Source of the DNA: an uncultured Eubacteriales bacterium
GTDB lineage: Bacteria; Bacillota; Clostridia; Oscillospirales; Oscillospiraceae
Direction of reading: 5' to 3'
DNA length: 30,627 nt
Assembly: GCA_900548625.1 (NCBI GenBank)
Contig: URLO01000024.1
Location: 1 to 30,627 of the forward strand
Below the pieces are notes generated by a model, which saw only the letters and a list, made by a program, of their open reading frames with translations, made no database searches and was not told the DNA's origin. Position 1 is the first letter of the stretch; every line of letters starts with the position of its first letter. A program made the position numbers and the translations under genes. This document shows, piece by piece, positions 24,001 to 30,627 of this stretch.

Positions 24001-27000
24001 CATCGTGCCCGGATGGTTGAACTGGGAGATGGAGTCCTTGCCCTCGTCCTGCGCCAGCAGCGCGTAGTATTCCTTCATGCCCGCGTCGCCGGACTTGTTG
24101 TTCAGCGTCTTGTTGTTACGGGAAACGATGCCCTTCGTTGCGAAGGTGTTGATGTGGCCGGGGCCGCCGGACCAGGTCATCTCAAAGCCCGCAAGACCAA
24201 TGATGCCCTCATGGGTCTCATTGAACTGCGCAACGGTGTTCTTGTAGGTCGCCCAGCGCTCCTGAGAGAACGCAGTCGCCTTGGTCATGTCGTGCAGTGC
24301 CTCGGCAGGGTTGGGAGCGTCGGTCGTATCGAAGTAGTTGGAGTGGTCCGTGAAGGCAACGAAGTCAACGTTCGCGCTTTCCGGAAGGCTTGCGATATAG
24401 TCCAGAGCCATGGACAGCGTGCCTGCACCGTCGGAATACTCGCCGTTGTGGGAGTGGAGCTGGCCAAAGAGCATCTGGTAGTTAGTCTCACCGATAACGA
24501 AGTTCCAGGTCTTCGTGACGGACTTGCCGTCAGCGCGGGTGACCGTGATGGTGACGGAAACACGGCCGTCCTCCATGTCGGCGGTCGGCTTGTAGCTGAC
24601 CTTGTCGTTCTCGTAGGTGAAGGCGACGTCCACACCGTTCACGCTCATCGTGACAGTGGGGTTCGTGCCGACGTTTGCAAGCACCGCAGAGATCTCGGGG
24701 CGCTTGTCGTTCTTGGTCTGGGCGTTTGCGATGGGGCGAACGTCGGTGATACCGGGCTCGTCCTTGATCTGGATGTCAACCGTGGAGTCGATGGCGACAC
24801 CCTTGTTGTCGGCGCCATAGACACGGACAGTCAGCTTCTCACCCTTGATGTACTCGGCAGGGATGACCGCCGTGTAGTGGCCGTCGAGCTGCGTGTACGC
24901 AAGCTCCACGCCGTTCATAGCGACATGCAGCTCCTTCACGCCGAACAGTGCGTCGATCGTGAAATGCAGCATGTAACGCTGACCGGCCAGAGCGTCCGCC
25001 AGGTTGCCGAAAACAGCCTTCGGCTCGTTGACGACGCCGTCCGTCAGCTTGGCGTTTGCGCAGGGATAGAAGTGATAGGTAAATACGTCGCGGTCGGTGA
25101 CGTTGTACATTCCCCACGTCGTAAAGCCGCCGGAGAAGTACTGGAGGTACTGGCTCTTGTCCTCAAAGGCCGCATTGCTCTTCATGCGATAGCCGCCGTT
25201 GTAGGCTTCCAGCGTCCAGTTTGCGTCGTCCGTCAGTTCGGTGGAGTAGTAGGCGTTGTTGCCCGTGCCATAGGAGCAGAGATAGCCGAACGCCTCATTG
25301 TGGAAGCGGTAGAACTCGCCGCTCTTGGAGACCGTGAAGATCACAGCGCCGTTGTCGCAGAGCGCCTTGCCGTTCTTGATCTCAGCGCCGGTCGCGCTGA
25401 TCGCGCAGCCGTAAATATCCGACAGGTCGCCGGTCATGCCGGACAGAACGCCCTTGGCCAGCAGGTTGTAGATGGCAACCTTGTCACCTGCGTTCGGCAG
25501 ACCGGGCTTTTCGTTGCCTTCGAGCAGACGGTAGACCGTGACTGCCTTCTGGTTCTTGGGGCCATAGCAGGAGAAAATGCCCGCCGTGTTGTAGCGGATG
25601 GTGTTGGAGCTCTTGTCCGCCTTGGAGGTGATGGTCGCGGTGGTGTCCGCAGCGATATCAATGGTAAAGGAGCCGTTGATATCCTTTTCGTCCTGCGTGC
25701 GGAGCCAGTTGCTGCCTTGCGCGCCGGAACCGAGCGGTGCAAAGAGGTAGCCGGTGTTGCTGCCGTTCAGGCAGTACAGCGAGAACGTTCCGTCCTCAAC
25801 GCCGGACTCGAGCTGAATGATCTGTGCGCTTTCCGGCTCGTAGCTGAGCAGGCCAACGGTCTCATCCTTGATGACCGGCGCATTGTCGCGGTTGTTTGCC
25901 TTCTGGGTCTGGCCCATTGCGTAGTCCAGATCCTTGACAACGACCAGAATGCGGTCGCCAGAGGAGAGCGTGGAGGCATCCTTCACGATTTCCGCCTTGT
26001 GCTCGCCGAGTACGGGCGGGACATAGACCGTGTATTTGAAGGTGACCTCGCGGCTGTCCTTCATACCTTCCTTGACTGCCTTCACGGTGAAAGAGATGTC
26101 CTCCGTGATGGCGATCGGAGCGGTGTAAGTCGTCCAGTCCGCAGCGCCGTTTGTCTTGTAAAGAATGGTCGCGTCTTCGGTCGCGCAGGTGAAGGTGACC
26201 TTGTCGCCGTTGTGAACTTCACCGGAACGGGGAGACGCCTTGGGCGTTGCAACGGTCTTGGTTGTCGATCCGCCGCCGCTGCCGCTGCCGCCATTTCCGA
26301 TCGCGTAGAAACGGAAGCCGAAGTTATCAGTCGCGCCTTCGTTGTTGAAGCCCAGATAGAAGCTCTTGCTCTCCGTGCTCCAGCCCAGATGCGCGCTCAT
26401 AAAGTTCTTGACAAAGAACATATCGGTGCCTTCCGCTGCGGAGATGTTCCAGTTGAAGGCCTTGTCGCCCAGCGTCAGCACGACCGGTTTGCCTACCAGA
26501 TACTTGCCGCCGTTTTCAAAGGTATACTGCTTGCCCTTTTCGCCTTCAATGACGCCGACCGTCCAGATGTTCTCTTCCGCATAGCCGGACATCACGCCGT
26601 CGTCCGAAACAGTTACATCCGTTCCGACAAGGTTGCTCTTCTTCTCGTTGTCCGCGACAGTGCTGGACAGCGCCATGCCGCTGGACGGCTGATAGAGCAC
26701 GACCTTGTCGCCTGCCGTCAGTTCCGTGGTAAAGCCGCCGGTTGAAGTCTTGCCGGCAGAGAAGAACTGCATGGTGTACATTGTCCTGCTCCAGCTCTGG
26801 AAAATATAGGACGTGAAGTTGCCTTTATAGTTTTCGAGATACAGATTCTTTTCTTCAAACGTCGCCGCATTCTTGACGAGGAAGCTGCCCGCGATCTCGC
26901 TGCCTTCCTTGTCCTTCGCAGCCTCCAGCGTCCAAGTGCTGGCTTCGGAGGAAGCGCTCTCCAGAGACATATCGTTCTTTCCGTTGACCGTCAGGTAGTT

Positions 27001-27927
27001 TCCGTTCTCGTCCTGGAACGTATAATTGCCGTCAGAGTCCACGGTGACGGTCAGCGCAAGCATCTCCGCAGTGACCGAAAGAATGCCGTCGTTGATCTCC
27101 GCCTCAACGGAGGTAAACTGCTTGCCGTCCTCGCCCAGCCCGGACATGACGAGATTCTTGCCCTTCTCGCCGGACGCCGGGTTGCAGATGTAGACCTGAT
27201 CGCCGGAGTGAAGCTCCGTCAGCTGCGGCGCTTCGCCGGCTGCCGGATTGGGCTTCGGGTCGGGTTTGGGGTCGGGCTCCGGCTTGGGGTCTGGATTGGG
27301 CGTCGGCACAGAGCCGGTTCCGCCAAACACCCAGAAACTCAGCGTCTCGTCTTTGATGTTGCTGGGCACGCCGCCGTTTTGAGCGCTGTAGCAGCGCCAA
27401 TCGGGAGTCTGGTCTTCCTTCGTCGGAACGTAAACGCCGAGCATACGGTTGACCGTCTTGTCCGACAGGACAATATCGGCATTCAGGTAGCCGTTCTCAT
27501 TAACTGTCCAGACTGCCTTCACGTCCTTGCCGATTACAACACCCTTTGCCGTATTGGCCAGAGACAGGTAATTCTCACCGGTGGTGATGTAATACCCGTC
27601 GCTGCCCTCTGCGGCAGTGATGTGCCAGCCGTACTGCGCGTCTGTGCCGCTCATGGTGAGCGTGTTGCCCTTGACGGGGCACACAAGTGCAAGTGCCACC
27701 TTCTTCTCCGCGTCAATCGTCGTGGGAAGCGCATAGGTGACCTCACCGCGCGTCATCGTGATGGCGACGGTATCCGTCGACTTGATGTCCTTCAAATCTG
27801 TTTTTGCCCACGTCGCCGCGGACACAGGCTCATCAGCAGAGGCCGTGATCAGCATCGCCGGCATCATTGCCAGAACCATGCTGAAAACCAGCAGCCATGC
27901 GAGGATCCTGCTGTGCTGATTCTTCAT
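21031..27927 (-). CDS. Giant secreted SLH protein with PHP phosphoesterase domain
   Basis: A 2,298-residue cell-surface protein. Signal peptide about 1-31; a Pro/Asp/Lys-rich linker at 207-230; four related beta-rich modules (about 240-395, 403-545, 655-800, 812-956); a chitobiase-C-like domain (558-635); an Ig-like region (about 960-1145); a PHP/CehA-type metallohydrolase (about 1150-1400) with QLHSHNGEYSDG (His1158, His1160), TDHS (1193-1196), Glu1249, His1258, His1305 and NNQDNH (1365-1370); Ig-like domains (1410-1615); a GATase-like domain (about 1618-1880); two OB-fold domains (about 1895-1975, 1985-2085); and three C-terminal SLH repeats (about 2118-2298), the third diverged. It probably hydrolyses a phosphoester substrate outside the cell. 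AGGAGA precedes the ATG by 5 nt. Confidence 0.9.
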   Translation of the reverse strand: MKNQHSRILAWLLVFSMVLAMMPAMLITASADEPVSAATWAKTDLKDIKSTDTVAITMTRGEVTYALPTTIDAEKKVALALVCPVKGNTLTMSGTDAQYGWHITAAEGSDGYYITTGENYLSLANTAKGVVIGKDVKAVWTVNENGYLNADIVLSDKTVNRMLGVYVPTKEDQTPDWRCYSAQNGGVPSNIKDETLSFWVFGGTGSVPTPNPDPKPEPDPKPDPKPNPAAGEAPQLTELHSGDQVYICNPASGEKGKNLVMSGLGEDGKQFTSVEAEINDGILSVTAEMLALTVTVDSDGNYTFQDENGNYLTVNGKNDMSLESASSEASTWTLEAAKDKEGSEIAGSFLVKNAATFEEKNLYLENYKGNFTSYIFQSWSRTMYTMQFFSAGKTSTGGFTTELTAGDKVVLYQPSSGMALSSTVADNEKKSNLVGTDVTVSDDGVMSGYAEENIWTVGVIEGEKGKQYTFENGGKYLVGKPVVLTLGDKAFNWNISAAEGTDMFFVKNFMSAHLGWSTESKSFYLGFNNEGATDNFGFRFYAIGNGGSGSGGGSTTKTVATPKASPRSGEVHNGDKVTFTCATEDATILYKTNGAADWTTYTAPIAITEDISFTVKAVKEGMKDSREVTFKYTVYVPPVLGEHKAEIVKDASTLSSGDRILVVVKDLDYAMGQTQKANNRDNAPVIKDETVGLLSYEPESAQIIQLESGVEDGTFSLYCLNGSNTGYLFAPLGSGAQGSNWLRTQDEKDINGSFTIDIAADTTATITSKADKSSNTIRYNTAGIFSCYGPKNQKAVTVYRLLEGNEKPGLPNAGDKVAIYNLLAKGVLSGMTGDLSDIYGCAISATGAEIKNGKALCDNGAVIFTVSKSGEFYRFHNEAFGYLCSYGTGNNAYYSTELTDDANWTLEAYNGGYRMKSNAAFEDKSQYLQYFSGGFTTWGMYNVTDRDVFTYHFYPCANAKLTDGVVNEPKAVFGNLADALAGQRYMLHFTIDALFGVKELHVAMNGVELAYTQLDGHYTAVIPAEYIKGEKLTVRVYGADNKGVAIDSTVDIQIKDEPGITDVRPIANAQTKNDKRPEISAVLANVGTNPTVTMSVNGVDVAFTYENDKVSYKPTADMEDGRVSVTITVTRADGKSVTKTWNFVIGETNYQMLFGQLHSHNGEYSDGAGTLSMALDYIASLPESANVDFVAFTDHSNYFDTTDAPNPAEALHDMTKATAFSQERWATYKNTVAQFNETHEGIIGLAGFEMTWSGGPGHINTFATKGIVSRNNKTLNNKSGDAGMKEYYALLAQDEGKDSISQFNHPGTMFGNFSDFNYWNPEADSRMYLVEVGNGEGQIGGSGYYPSYEQYTLALDKGWHLAPSNNQDNHKAKWGNANDARDVLLVEQATEEGIYDAIRNYRVYATEDKNLELGYTVNDLPMGTIIESVPEMLKFDVSVMDPDEQDSISKVELIVNSGKVAYTWDDPAELAAGILTVELKPEYSYYYVKVTEADGDLAVTAPVWVGESLQLGITEMTVDSTNPIVGETVTLTTKLYNKESSDAQIKSVVYTTEGSKVLYTDTTPRVLSADSSVSIDWKYVTELAKKTTITVTVVVEMEGKEYTFSAAVDLDVQDVSSLAYVGVDASHNNEYVSGYNKGLMGNFTTIAADSTVRVDMLDTSEKLIAACKDGKYAALVITPPSRRVAEGKDYTEAELKALAEFNAAGGVLLISGVGDTNDQLAGAKHTAATQNALLEKLGSSLRLSDDGLYEDTSFALTLNSFGSSKLVQGLTTGISYYGGSTIYTVDATGAVSSEIPATVAAMLFANAAGTSVDKDGDGLGGETTPKYAYTENDARLLVMASEQLPGKGLIVVSGSTFMNDFDLQIPAANGNNALLQNIFKAINPVKVTPIAEVRKQTESGYKYTIEGVVTSNASGYDKTTAFFDCIYVQDATGGVCCFPIAGDFKLGDVVRVTATTHFFQGEAELQVVSAEKLGETTPVEPTVITAAQLNNRSKEGLLATIKGTVTKITEASGLPESIYVKDESGEVARVFIDGYICSQMEIAGLKVGCSIEATGLASYDDTYAIENDSHARLRVRNRAEIICKENTEPTEPEKPEKPEVKPNPGVIVIPGSGRPSSNPFADVTKGTWYYDYVMIAARNGLVEGDQYGNFRPQAGLTRAELVTLLYRLAGSPTVYGKPSFTDTTRAWYQDAIAWAEQNGISNGLGNGKFAPDALVTREQMVTMIWRLAGEPTSNADLSSFKDADSIPAWAQNAFAWAVEQGIVSGTRHWNRIGLYLAPHDDIKRCESVKILVVYAKLK

Positions 27928-28119
27928 AATTATCTCCTCTCATCAGCAAAAATTTTGCCCGTTTTCGGGCGCAAAAAGGGGCAAGTCCGACTTCCTGTGA
28001 CTTGCCTAGAATGCTGGCGCGCGCTCAGGCAGACAAATGTTATGCGGTGCAAAAACACCGCATAACACTTGTTTGTGTTTATAGTCTGCGGTCACTATAT
28101 TGAGCCCGCGTCAACGCCA
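27928..28119 (-). ncRNA. Structured 5' leader of the giant surface-protein mRNA
   Basis: From the predicted start near 28119 to the start codon at 27927 is about 190 nt. On the minus strand I see P2 (TATAGT/ACTATA, 28099-28080), P3 (a 17-bp stem closed by one G-U pair, 28072-28033), a possible enclosing helix GCTCA (28105-28101) with TGAGC (28027-28023), then P4 (GGCAAGTC/GACTTGCC, 28006-27980) followed by CCTTTTTG, and P5 (GCCCG-AAAA-CGGGC, 27970-27957) followed by AAAATTTTT. P4 has terminator shape before the ribosome site, so attenuation is possible. It matches no riboswitch I know. Confidence 0.5.
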
Positions 28120-28125
28120 AATAAG

Positions 28126-28154
28126 CTTATACCACATAAAAGCTCAAAAATCAA
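28126..28154 (-). promoter_or_regulatory. Extended -10 promoter of the giant gene
   Basis: Minus strand TTGATT (28154-28149), 17-bp spacer, TGG-TATAAG (-10 at 28131-28126 with a TG extension). AT-rich DNA including a perfect 14-bp palindrome AAATTATATAATTT (28180-28193) lies upstream and could be an UP-like or operator site. Confidence 0.62.
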
Positions 28155-28163
28155 GTATGGAGA

Positions 28164-28191
28164 TTGTAAATTTTGCTCAAAATTATATAAT
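28164..28191 (+). promoter_or_regulatory. Possible distal plus-strand promoter
   Basis: TTGTAA (28164-28169), 16-bp spacer, TATAAT (28186-28191), pointing toward the sigma factor gene about 320 bp away. It lies in AT-rich DNA and could arise by chance. Between 28192 and 28411 I see no gene and no clear RNA. Confidence 0.3.
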
Positions 28192-28411
28192 TTCATCACA
28201 TTGTTTTTTGATACTTCACCCAAGTGATTTGTGAAAACGCTGTCTTTTCCGTCTGTTTCAGTGTCCTTGAGGGAAAAACAGGTAAAAGTCATCCGAACAG
28301 GATCCACGTCTTTTCACCGTTCCGGCACGCTCTCACAATGCCCGCTGGCAAGCCGCCATGGGAAAAATCGTTCTTTTTTGTGACGAAGGCACTTCGCTCC
28401 CCTGTTGGCGC

Positions 28412-28440
28412 TTGTACTTCTTTGCATATTCCGATATAAT
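28412..28440 (+). promoter_or_regulatory. Sigma-A promoter of the ECF sigma operon
   Basis: TTGTAC (28412-28417), 17-bp spacer, TATAAT (28435-28440). The predicted start near 28447 gives a leader of about 74 nt before the ATG at 28521. No ECF-type GGAAC/CGTC pair with normal spacing was found, so autoregulation is not evident. Confidence 0.65.
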
Positions 28441-28520
28441 AGCACCGTTGATTCCGACAGGACAAGCACCTGACGGATATCCCCCTGCATTTTAGCATCC
28501 GCAAAAAGGAAGTGAACGCT

Positions 28521-29069
28521 ATGACCTGCGACGAGAGCTTGTACCGCCAATATCTGAGCGGCGACGACGCGGGGCTGGAGGCCCTGATGAAAAAATTTGG
28601 CGATCCCCTGACCCTGTACATCTGCGGCTATCTGCACGATGTCCACGAGGCGGAGGAGCTGATGCTCGATGTCTTTGCCGACTTGTTCACGAAAAAACCG
28701 AAGATACGCGACGGCGGCTTCAAAGCCTATCTCTTTAAGGCGGCGCGGCACATGGCACTGCGCCGCAGAAGTAAGCGAAGGTCGCTGTTTTGCCTCAACG
28801 ATCTGGAAAGTGAGCCGGACGGCAGACTTCTGGCCGAGGAAGTCGTTCAGACTTCGGAGCGCAACCGCATCCTGCATCTTTGCATGGACGGGCTGAACCC
28901 AAGCTATCGGGAGGCGCTCTATCTCATCTATTTTGAGGACATGAGCTACGCACAGGCCGCGAAGATCACAGGAAAGACGTTGAAGCAGATCACCAACATG
29001 GTATATCGCGGAAAAGAGAGTCTGCGCAGGCGCTTGGAACAGGAGGGCATCACACATGCGGAGCCATGA
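28521..29069 (+). CDS. ECF-type RNA polymerase sigma factor
   Basis: A 182-residue sigma-70 family factor with only regions 2 and 4, the ECF architecture. Region 2 covers about residues 20-85 (EAEELMLDVFADLFTK, then FKAYLFKAARHMALRRRSK), and region 4 about 120-175 (LNPSYREALYLIYFEDMSY, AQAAKITGKTLKQITNMVYR, GKESLRRRL). The ATG at 28521 is chosen over a GTG at 28512, which touches the AAGGAA site with no spacing. It leads an operon of overlapping genes that ends in a PrsW-type protease, so it is probably held by a membrane anti-sigma factor. Divergent from the giant SLH gene, which may be a target. Confidence 0.92.
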   Translation: MTCDESLYRQYLSGDDAGLEALMKKFGDPLTLYICGYLHDVHEAEELMLDVFADLFTKKPKIRDGGFKAYLFKAARHMALRRRSKRRSLFCLNDLESEPDGRLLAEEVVQTSERNRILHLCMDGLNPSYREALYLIYFEDMSYAQAAKITGKTLKQITNMVYRGKESLRRRLEQEGITHAEP

Positions 29070-29418
29070 GGAACGGATAACGGAAACAAAACGGCGCATC
29101 GCCGCAAGGCAGCGGGAAAAGCGTCTGCGGCGCGATAAGATCACAATGGTCTCCGCTGCGGCGGCGTGCCTTGTGCTGCTCATCGGCGCGTCTCTCGCCA
29201 TGCCCGGCATTGCTGCGCGGGCACAGGCCGGCGACTACGCGGGCTTTGAAACGGCAGCCAGCATGTACGGCTGCGGCGCGGCTTTGGGATACATCGTCAT
29301 CGGGCTGCTGGCGTTTTTGCTCGGCGTGTGCGTGACCATCCTGTGCTTCCGGCTGCGGCAGATGAACCGCGAGGACACGCAGGACGGAGAAAGCGAGGAT
29401 GCGCATGGAGCTGATTGA
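29056..29418 (+). CDS. Small two-helix membrane protein, possible anti-sigma factor
   Basis: A 120-residue protein I do not recognise. It has a strongly basic cytoplasmic N-terminus (ERITETKRRIAARQREKRLR), a transmembrane segment at about 31-50, a short outer loop (51-73), a second at about 74-98, and an acidic tail (NREDTQDGESED). Its ATG overlaps the sigma gene end by 14 bp, with AGGAGG 8-9 nt upstream. The position directly after an ECF sigma gene is where anti-sigma factors usually sit, but no zinc anti-sigma motif (HxxxCxxC) is present. Anti-sigma function is therefore an inference from location only. Confidence 0.75.
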   Translation: MRSHEERITETKRRIAARQREKRLRRDKITMVSAAAACLVLLIGASLAMPGIAARAQAGDYAGFETAASMYGCGAALGYIVIGLLAFLLGVCVTILCFRLRQMNREDTQDGESEDAHGAD

Positions 29419-30031
29419 GAACCTGCTGCAACTGCTGGTCACGTTCATCGGCGCACTGCTTTCCGGCATCGCCTACCGCAAAAGCCACCGGCAGGCGTAC
29501 TTTCTGCTGCTGTGCTTCTACGGTTGCTTTGCCCTCGGCGCGCTCTACTGGACGCTGTATCTGCTGCTGTTCGATACCACACCCCGGGTCTTTTATGTCT
29601 CGGAGTTCGGCTGGGTGGCGAGCGTAGTTTTCCTGCGCATTTTGCAGGCCACGCTCACCAGTCAGGACGAGCGCAGCTTCCGCTGCCGAAGGGCGTGGCT
29701 TGCGCCTGCGTTCGGCGTGCCGCTGCTGGCGTTCTACTGCATCTTCGGGGATATTCTCTCCAACCTGATCTGGTGCGGCATGATGGTATGGCTCTCCTTC
29801 TGCGCCATTCGAGGAATTGCCTATGCGAAAACGCAGACGGGCGCGGCGCGGAATATGCGGTACTTCCACATCGGCGTGTTGTGCTTTGCATTTGCGGAGT
29901 ATCTGCTCTGGACGGTGGGCTGCTTCTGGCCGGATACCTCACCGGCAAGCCCCACCTTCTGGTGCGATATGCTGCTGACGCTTGCCATTCTGGGGCTGCT
30001 GCCCGCCACGAGAAAGGCGGTGGACGCATGA
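29405..30031 (+). CDS. Polytopic membrane protein of unknown function
   Basis: A 208-residue hydrophobic protein with about seven transmembrane segments (for example FIGALLSGIAY, FLLLCFYGCFALGALYWTL, VPLLAFYCIFGDILSNLIWC, LLTLAILGLLP). I do not recognise a family. Conserved-looking short motifs are AYRKSHRQAYF and ARNMRYFHIG. GAGG lies 6 nt before the ATG at 29405; an ATG at 29399 is also possible and would add two residues. It overlaps both neighbours (about 14 bp with the previous gene, 4 bp ATGA with the next), so it is part of the sigma operon. It could be a second sensor or anti-sigma partner for the protease. Confidence 0.75.
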   Translation: MELIENLLQLLVTFIGALLSGIAYRKSHRQAYFLLLCFYGCFALGALYWTLYLLLFDTTPRVFYVSEFGWVASVVFLRILQATLTSQDERSFRCRRAWLAPAFGVPLLAFYCIFGDILSNLIWCGMMVWLSFCAIRGIAYAKTQTGAARNMRYFHIGVLCFAFAEYLLWTVGCFWPDTSPASPTFWCDMLLTLAILGLLPATRKAVDA

Positions 30032-30627
30032 CCTACATCGAAAACATCTTCATCTGCATGGTATCCCCGCTGCTGGTGGCCGCCCTGTGCATGGGCAGGC
30101 GGCAGCTCCGCTTCTTCCTGTTCTGCATTGCCGGGATGGGGGTGTGCCTGCTTTCGGCCTATATCAACACCTTCCTCGCGGCGGTATGTCAGGCGGACGC
30201 CCTTGCCGCCACGGCGGAGATCGCGCCGGTGGTGGAGGAGATGATGAAGCTACTGCCGCTGGTGTTCTATCTTCTGGTATTCGAGCCGGAGGGGGATAAA
30301 ATCAAGACTGCCGCAATAACAGTCGCCCTCGCCTTCGCCACCTTTGAAAACGTCTGCTATCTCATCCAGAACGGCGCGGACCGCTTCTCCTTCATCTTCT
30401 TCCGTGGCTTCGGCACGGGAGCCATGCACGTCCTCTGCGGTCTGATCGTGGGCGGCGGGCTTGCGTACACGTGGCAGCGGACGTGGCTGAAAATCGCAGG
30501 CACCTGCGGGCTGCTGGGCGCGGCCATCACCCTCCACGCCACCTACAATTTGCTCATCGCCTACGGCGGCGCGGCGCAGTATGTGGCCTATGCCCTTCCG
30601 GTGCTGCTGGTGGCAGCGGGAAAGCTG
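30028..30627 (+). CDS. PrsW-type intramembrane protease (partial, runs off window)
   Basis: The first 200 residues of a PrsW-family glutamic intramembrane protease; the frame is still open at the window end. The family motifs are clear: VVEEMMKLLP (Glu70, Glu71, Lys74), FATFENVCY (Glu107, Asn108), GTGAMHVLCG (His134) and TLHATYN (His170). In Bacillus PrsW makes the first cut in the anti-sigma factor RsiW, which frees an ECF sigma factor. Its location at the end of an ECF sigma operon fits that role exactly. ATG 30028 overlaps the previous stop (ATGA). The missing 3' end probably carries the last transmembrane helix. Confidence 0.92.
   Translation, partial: MTYIENIFICMVSPLLVAALCMGRRQLRFFLFCIAGMGVCLLSAYINTFLAAVCQADALAATAEIAPVVEEMMKLLPLVFYLLVFEPEGDKIKTAAITVALAFATFENVCYLIQNGADRFSFIFFRGFGTGAMHVLCGLIVGGGLAYTWQRTWLKIAGTCGLLGAAITLHATYNLLIAYGGAAQYVAYALPVLLVAAGKL

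Noticed and set aside
20968..26745. A 1,925-codon open frame on the plus strand, antisense to the giant SLH protein
   Set aside because: The minus-strand protein has a signal peptide, recognisable domains and a ribosome site. The antisense frame has no start signal or domain and is a by-product of GC-rich third positions.
27928..28119. Leader as a cyclic-di-GMP, fluoride or other named riboswitch
   Set aside because: I could not find the conserved core nucleotides of any riboswitch class I know, so only a generic structured leader is reported.

Overview
The window is about 30.6 kb of GC-rich DNA from an endospore-forming member of the Clostridia. Sporulation genes (yqfC, yqfD, ylbJ), a GerMN lipoprotein, strong AGGAGG ribosome binding sites, consensus sigma-A promoters, S-layer homology (SLH) surface proteins and the MurT/GatD pair all fit a Gram-positive. 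The protein flavour suggests an Oscillospiraceae-type gut bacterium (Oscillibacter or a relative), but this is inferred from family recognition, not from a search. No prophage, insertion sequence with a transposase, or CRISPR array is visible. Genes are densely packed, often with 4-17 bp overlaps.

Layout. 149-2764 (minus): yebC, nif3-like, trmK and a small DUF1858 redox gene. 2851-6731 (minus): a compact operon yqfC-yqfD-phoH-ybeY-era, linking forespore genes to ribosome maturation. 6829-8155 (plus): ylbJ and a tiny cysteine-rich protein. 8476-11896 (minus): comEA-like gene, response regulator, histidine kinase and GerMN lipoprotein, overlapping head to tail. 12011-14789 (plus): D,D-carboxypeptidase, family-4 uracil-DNA glycosylase and a methyltransferase. 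15107-17217 (minus): murT-gatD, which amidate the lipid II stem peptide. 17368-19445 (plus): exonuclease III and an SLH-SH3-NlpC/P60 wall hydrolase, followed by tRNA-Arg(CCT). 19702-20883 (minus): YibE/F membrane protein. 21031-27927 (minus): a giant secreted SLH protein of 2,298 residues with a PHP phosphoesterase domain, read from a long, probably structured leader. 28521 to the window end (plus): an ECF sigma factor, two unknown membrane proteins and a PrsW-type protease cut by the window edge.

The most unusual signal is non-coding. Two copies of a roughly 230-bp element lie in opposite orientation at 8185-8417 and 14834-15065. Each can form five consecutive hairpins. By eye the copies are about 85-90% identical, and several differences are compensatory (both sides of a stem change together) while the loops stay constant. 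The same end of each copy touches an intrinsic terminator, and the second copy is bracketed by a perfect 33-bp direct repeat of a terminator hairpin. This looks like a non-autonomous mobile or structured-RNA repeat family.

Other points of interest are an apparent ATT start codon for the histidine kinase, a probably leaderless murT mRNA, the sigma/PrsW operon as a candidate envelope-stress circuit, and the structured leader and repeated modules of the giant surface protein.
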